Shown here piece after piece: positions 62,464 to 64,000 of a DNA stretch of 64,000 nucleotides. Positions within the stretch are counted from its first letter, which is position 1, and each line of letters opens with the position of its first letter. The position numbers and the translations under genes are program-made. The notes beneath the pieces were generated by a model. The model searched no databases. It saw only the letters and a list, made by a program, of their open reading frames with translations, and was not told the DNA's origin. Origin of the DNA: Yinghuangia seranimata (GTDB lineage: Bacteria > Actinomycetota > Actinomycetes > Streptomycetales > Streptomycetaceae); NCBI RefSeq assembly GCF_029953285.1, contig NZ_JASAOI010000060.1, positions 41,373-105,372 of the forward strand, read 5' to 3'.

Positions 62464-63780
62464 ATGACGCTCACCGGCCGCACCGCGCTGCTCGCCGCCC
62501 TCGGCGCGCTCGTCGTCGGACTGCTGATGCCGTCCTGGACGGGCATCGCCCTCGTCGAGGCGTGTGTGGCCCTCGGTGTCGTCGTCGACCTGCTGCTGGC
62601 CGGCCCGGTCCGAGGGCTGACGTTCAGCCGCGGCGGGGACACGTCGGTGCGGCTCGGAGAGCCCGCCTCCGTCACCCTGACCGTGCACAACCCGTCCACG
62701 CGGCGCGTGACGGGACTACTGCGCGACGCCTGGCCACCGAGTGCCGGAGCAGCCCGACAACGCCACACGCTGGCGATCCCGGCCGGGGAACGCCGCCGCC
62801 TCACCACCGCCCTCGTCCCGACCCGCCGCGGCGACCGCCGCGCCTACCGGGTCACCGTGCGCTCCCTGGGCCCCCTGGGCCTCGCCGGACGCCAGGGCTC
62901 CCACGAGGTGCCGTGGACGGTCCGCGTCCTGCCCGCCTTCCCCAGCCGCCGCCTGCTGCCGAGCAAGCTGGAACGCCTCCGTGAGCTCGACGGCCGCTCG
63001 GCCGTCCTCACCCGCGGCCGCGGCACCGAGTTCGACACCCTGCGCGAGTACGTGCCCGGCGACGACGTCCGCTCCATCGACTGGCGGGCCACCGCACGCA
63101 GCCAGAACGTCGTCGTCCGCACCTGGCGCCCGGAACGAGACCGGCACATCCTCGTCGTCCTCGACACCGGCCGCACCTCCGCCGGCCGCATCGGCGACGC
63201 GGAAGGCGCCCTGGGCAACGCCCCCAGGCTCGACGCCGCCATGGACGCCGCACTCCTCCTGACCGCGGTCGCGGCCAAGGCCGGCGACCGCGTCGACCTC
63301 CTGGCCCACGACCGCCGGGTCCGCGCCGATGTCCGAGGTACGTCGCGCACCAACGTGCTGCCGTCCTTCGTCCAGGCGATGGCTCCCCTCGAGCCCGCGC
63401 TCGTGGAATCCGACGCACCGCACCTGGTCGCCGAGATCATCCGCCGCACGAAGCGCCGGTCACTGGTCGTCCTGCTCACCGGCCTGGACACCGAAGCCGT
63501 ACGCGAAGGCCTCCTCCCGGTCCTCCCCCAGCTCACCAGCCGCCACGAGGTCGTGGTGGCCGCGGTCGCCGACCCGGCCCTGACAGCCATGTCCAACGGC
63601 CGCGGCACCGCAGAGGCCGTCTACGCCGCCGCAGCGGCCGCCCGCGAACTCTCCGAACGCCAGGCCACCGCGGCCGAGCTCCGCCGCCACGGCGTCACCG
63701 TCGTCGACGCCCCGCCCGGCGACCTCGCCTCCCAGCTGACCGACCTGTACCTGGCCCTGAAACTCGCCGGCCGCCTCTGA
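62464..63780 (+). CDS. DUF58 domain protein
   Basis: A 438-residue protein with two N-terminal membrane helices (about 6-24 and 27-45) and a DUF58/VWA-like region with YVPGDDVRSIDWRATARSQ. It is the usual partner of MoxR. The gap to MoxR is 119 bases, longer than elsewhere in this operon. A terminator follows. Confidence 0.87.
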   Translation: MTLTGRTALLAALGALVVGLLMPSWTGIALVEACVALGVVVDLLLAGPVRGLTFSRGGDTSVRLGEPASVTLTVHNPSTRRVTGLLRDAWPPSAGAARQRHTLAIPAGERRRLTTALVPTRRGDRRAYRVTVRSLGPLGLAGRQGSHEVPWTVRVLPAFPSRRLLPSKLERLRELDGRSAVLTRGRGTEFDTLREYVPGDDVRSIDWRATARSQNVVVRTWRPERDRHILVVLDTGRTSAGRIGDAEGALGNAPRLDAAMDAALLLTAVAAKAGDRVDLLAHDRRVRADVRGTSRTNVLPSFVQAMAPLEPALVESDAPHLVAEIIRRTKRRSLVVLLTGLDTEAVREGLLPVLPQLTSRHEVVVAAVADPALTAMSNGRGTAEAVYAAAAAARELSERQATAAELRRHGVTVVDAPPGDLASQLTDLYLALKLAGRL

Positions 63781-63829
63781 GTCAAACGAGGACAGCAATG
63801 ACGCGGGAAGAAAAGGCCCCGGAAACGCA

Positions 63830-63865
63830 AGAAAGCCCGCCCGGGCGAACCCGGGCGGGCTTTCT
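63830..63865. terminator. bidirectional terminator between DUF58 gene and the rRNA operon
   Basis: Perfect 16-bp stem (63830-63845 with 63850-63865) with a CGAA loop. It lies 50 bases beyond the DUF58 stop and 12 bases beyond 5S rRNA on the other strand. Confidence 0.88.
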
Positions 63866-63876
63866 CACAAGTAAAT

Positions 63877-63993
63877 TCCGGCGGCGTCCTACTCTCCCAC
63901 ACCCCTTCGAGTGCAGTACCATCGGCGCTGAAGAGCTTAGCTTCCGGGTTCGGAATGGGACCGGGCGTTTCCTCTTCGCCATGACCACCGGAA
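63877..63993 (-). rRNA. rrf: 5S ribosomal RNA
   Basis: About 117 bases matching actinobacterial 5S: ends pair (TTCCGGTGG...CCGCCGG), with the conserved CCGAACCCGGAAGCTAAGC and GATGGTACTGC segments. It is the last gene of an rRNA operon on the minus strand; 23S would lie beyond the right edge. End coordinates are good to a few bases. Confidence 0.93.
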
Positions 63994-64000
63994 AACCATC

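Overview
The window is chromosomal DNA of a very high-GC actinomycete, most likely a member of Streptomycetaceae outside the best-known Streptomyces species. Nearly every third codon position is G or C, GTG starts and GTGA/ATGA overlaps are frequent, and the gene content is the conserved streptomycete core: HU-malic enzyme, ssrA-smpB-ctp-M23-ftsX-ftsE, prfB with pkaA/pkaB-like kinases, the giant NAD-glutamate dehydrogenase, secA, hpf, lpqB-mtrB-mtrA, and an rRNA operon end. From memory the order resembles the S. coelicolor SCO2947-SCO3020 interval, with small islands inserted. The sequence has no CRISPR array and no prophage.

Layout. 1-3.9 kb: three-subunit xanthine-dehydrogenase-type operon, minus strand and cut by the left edge; its 2Fe-2S subunit carries a 570-residue disordered extension. 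4.0-8.8 kb: DUF3039, YqgE/AlgH, a MurA paralogue, HU and malic enzyme. 8.9-12.3 kb: a candidate sRNA, an isomerase/sugar-kinase pair, a gene-free stretch with large inverted repeats, and tmRNA. 12.4-17.5 kb: smpB, an S41 protease, an M23 peptidase, ftsX and ftsE. 17.7-20.5 kb: a small zinc-ribbon membrane protein, a sortase-type surface protein with 26 AAGGN repeats, and prfB. 20.5-28.0 kb: two receptor Ser/Thr kinases facing an FHA-FtsK/EccC-like ATPase, possibly one phospho-signalling module. 28.2-31.1 kb: glyA behind a ZTP (pfl) riboswitch, a four-helix membrane protein, and an LppU-like protein.

31.3-43.1 kb: the 1630-residue NAD-glutamate dehydrogenase, a single-module glycogen-binding-like protein, DJ-1/PfpI, pruA (proline to glutamate, close to the glutamate dehydrogenase), a HAD phosphatase, DUF6912, an Rv3235-family protein, and a divergent VOC/TetR pair sharing a palindromic operator. 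43.2-50.5 kb: secA, a GNAT, an AlkX/YcaQ-type glycosylase, an orphan LuxR-type response regulator, and hpf overlapping comF. 50.6-56.3 kb: mtnA-mtrA-mtrB-lpqB, tightly coupled by short overlaps. 56.4-63.8 kb: a membrane protein, DUF4129, DUF4350, MoxR ATPase and DUF58 operon interrupted by an IS200/IS605-type element that carries only tnpB. 63.9-64 kb: 5S rRNA, the 3' end of an rRNA operon on the minus strand.

Most genes are housekeeping. The features most worth checking are the tnpB insertion whose end appears to supply the stop codon of the DUF4350 gene, the riboswitch with an adjoining hairpin that reaches the ribosome binding site, the repeat surface protein, the kinase/FHA-ATPase cluster, the motif-bearing xanthine dehydrogenase extension, and the 59-bp perfect palindrome next to ssrA.
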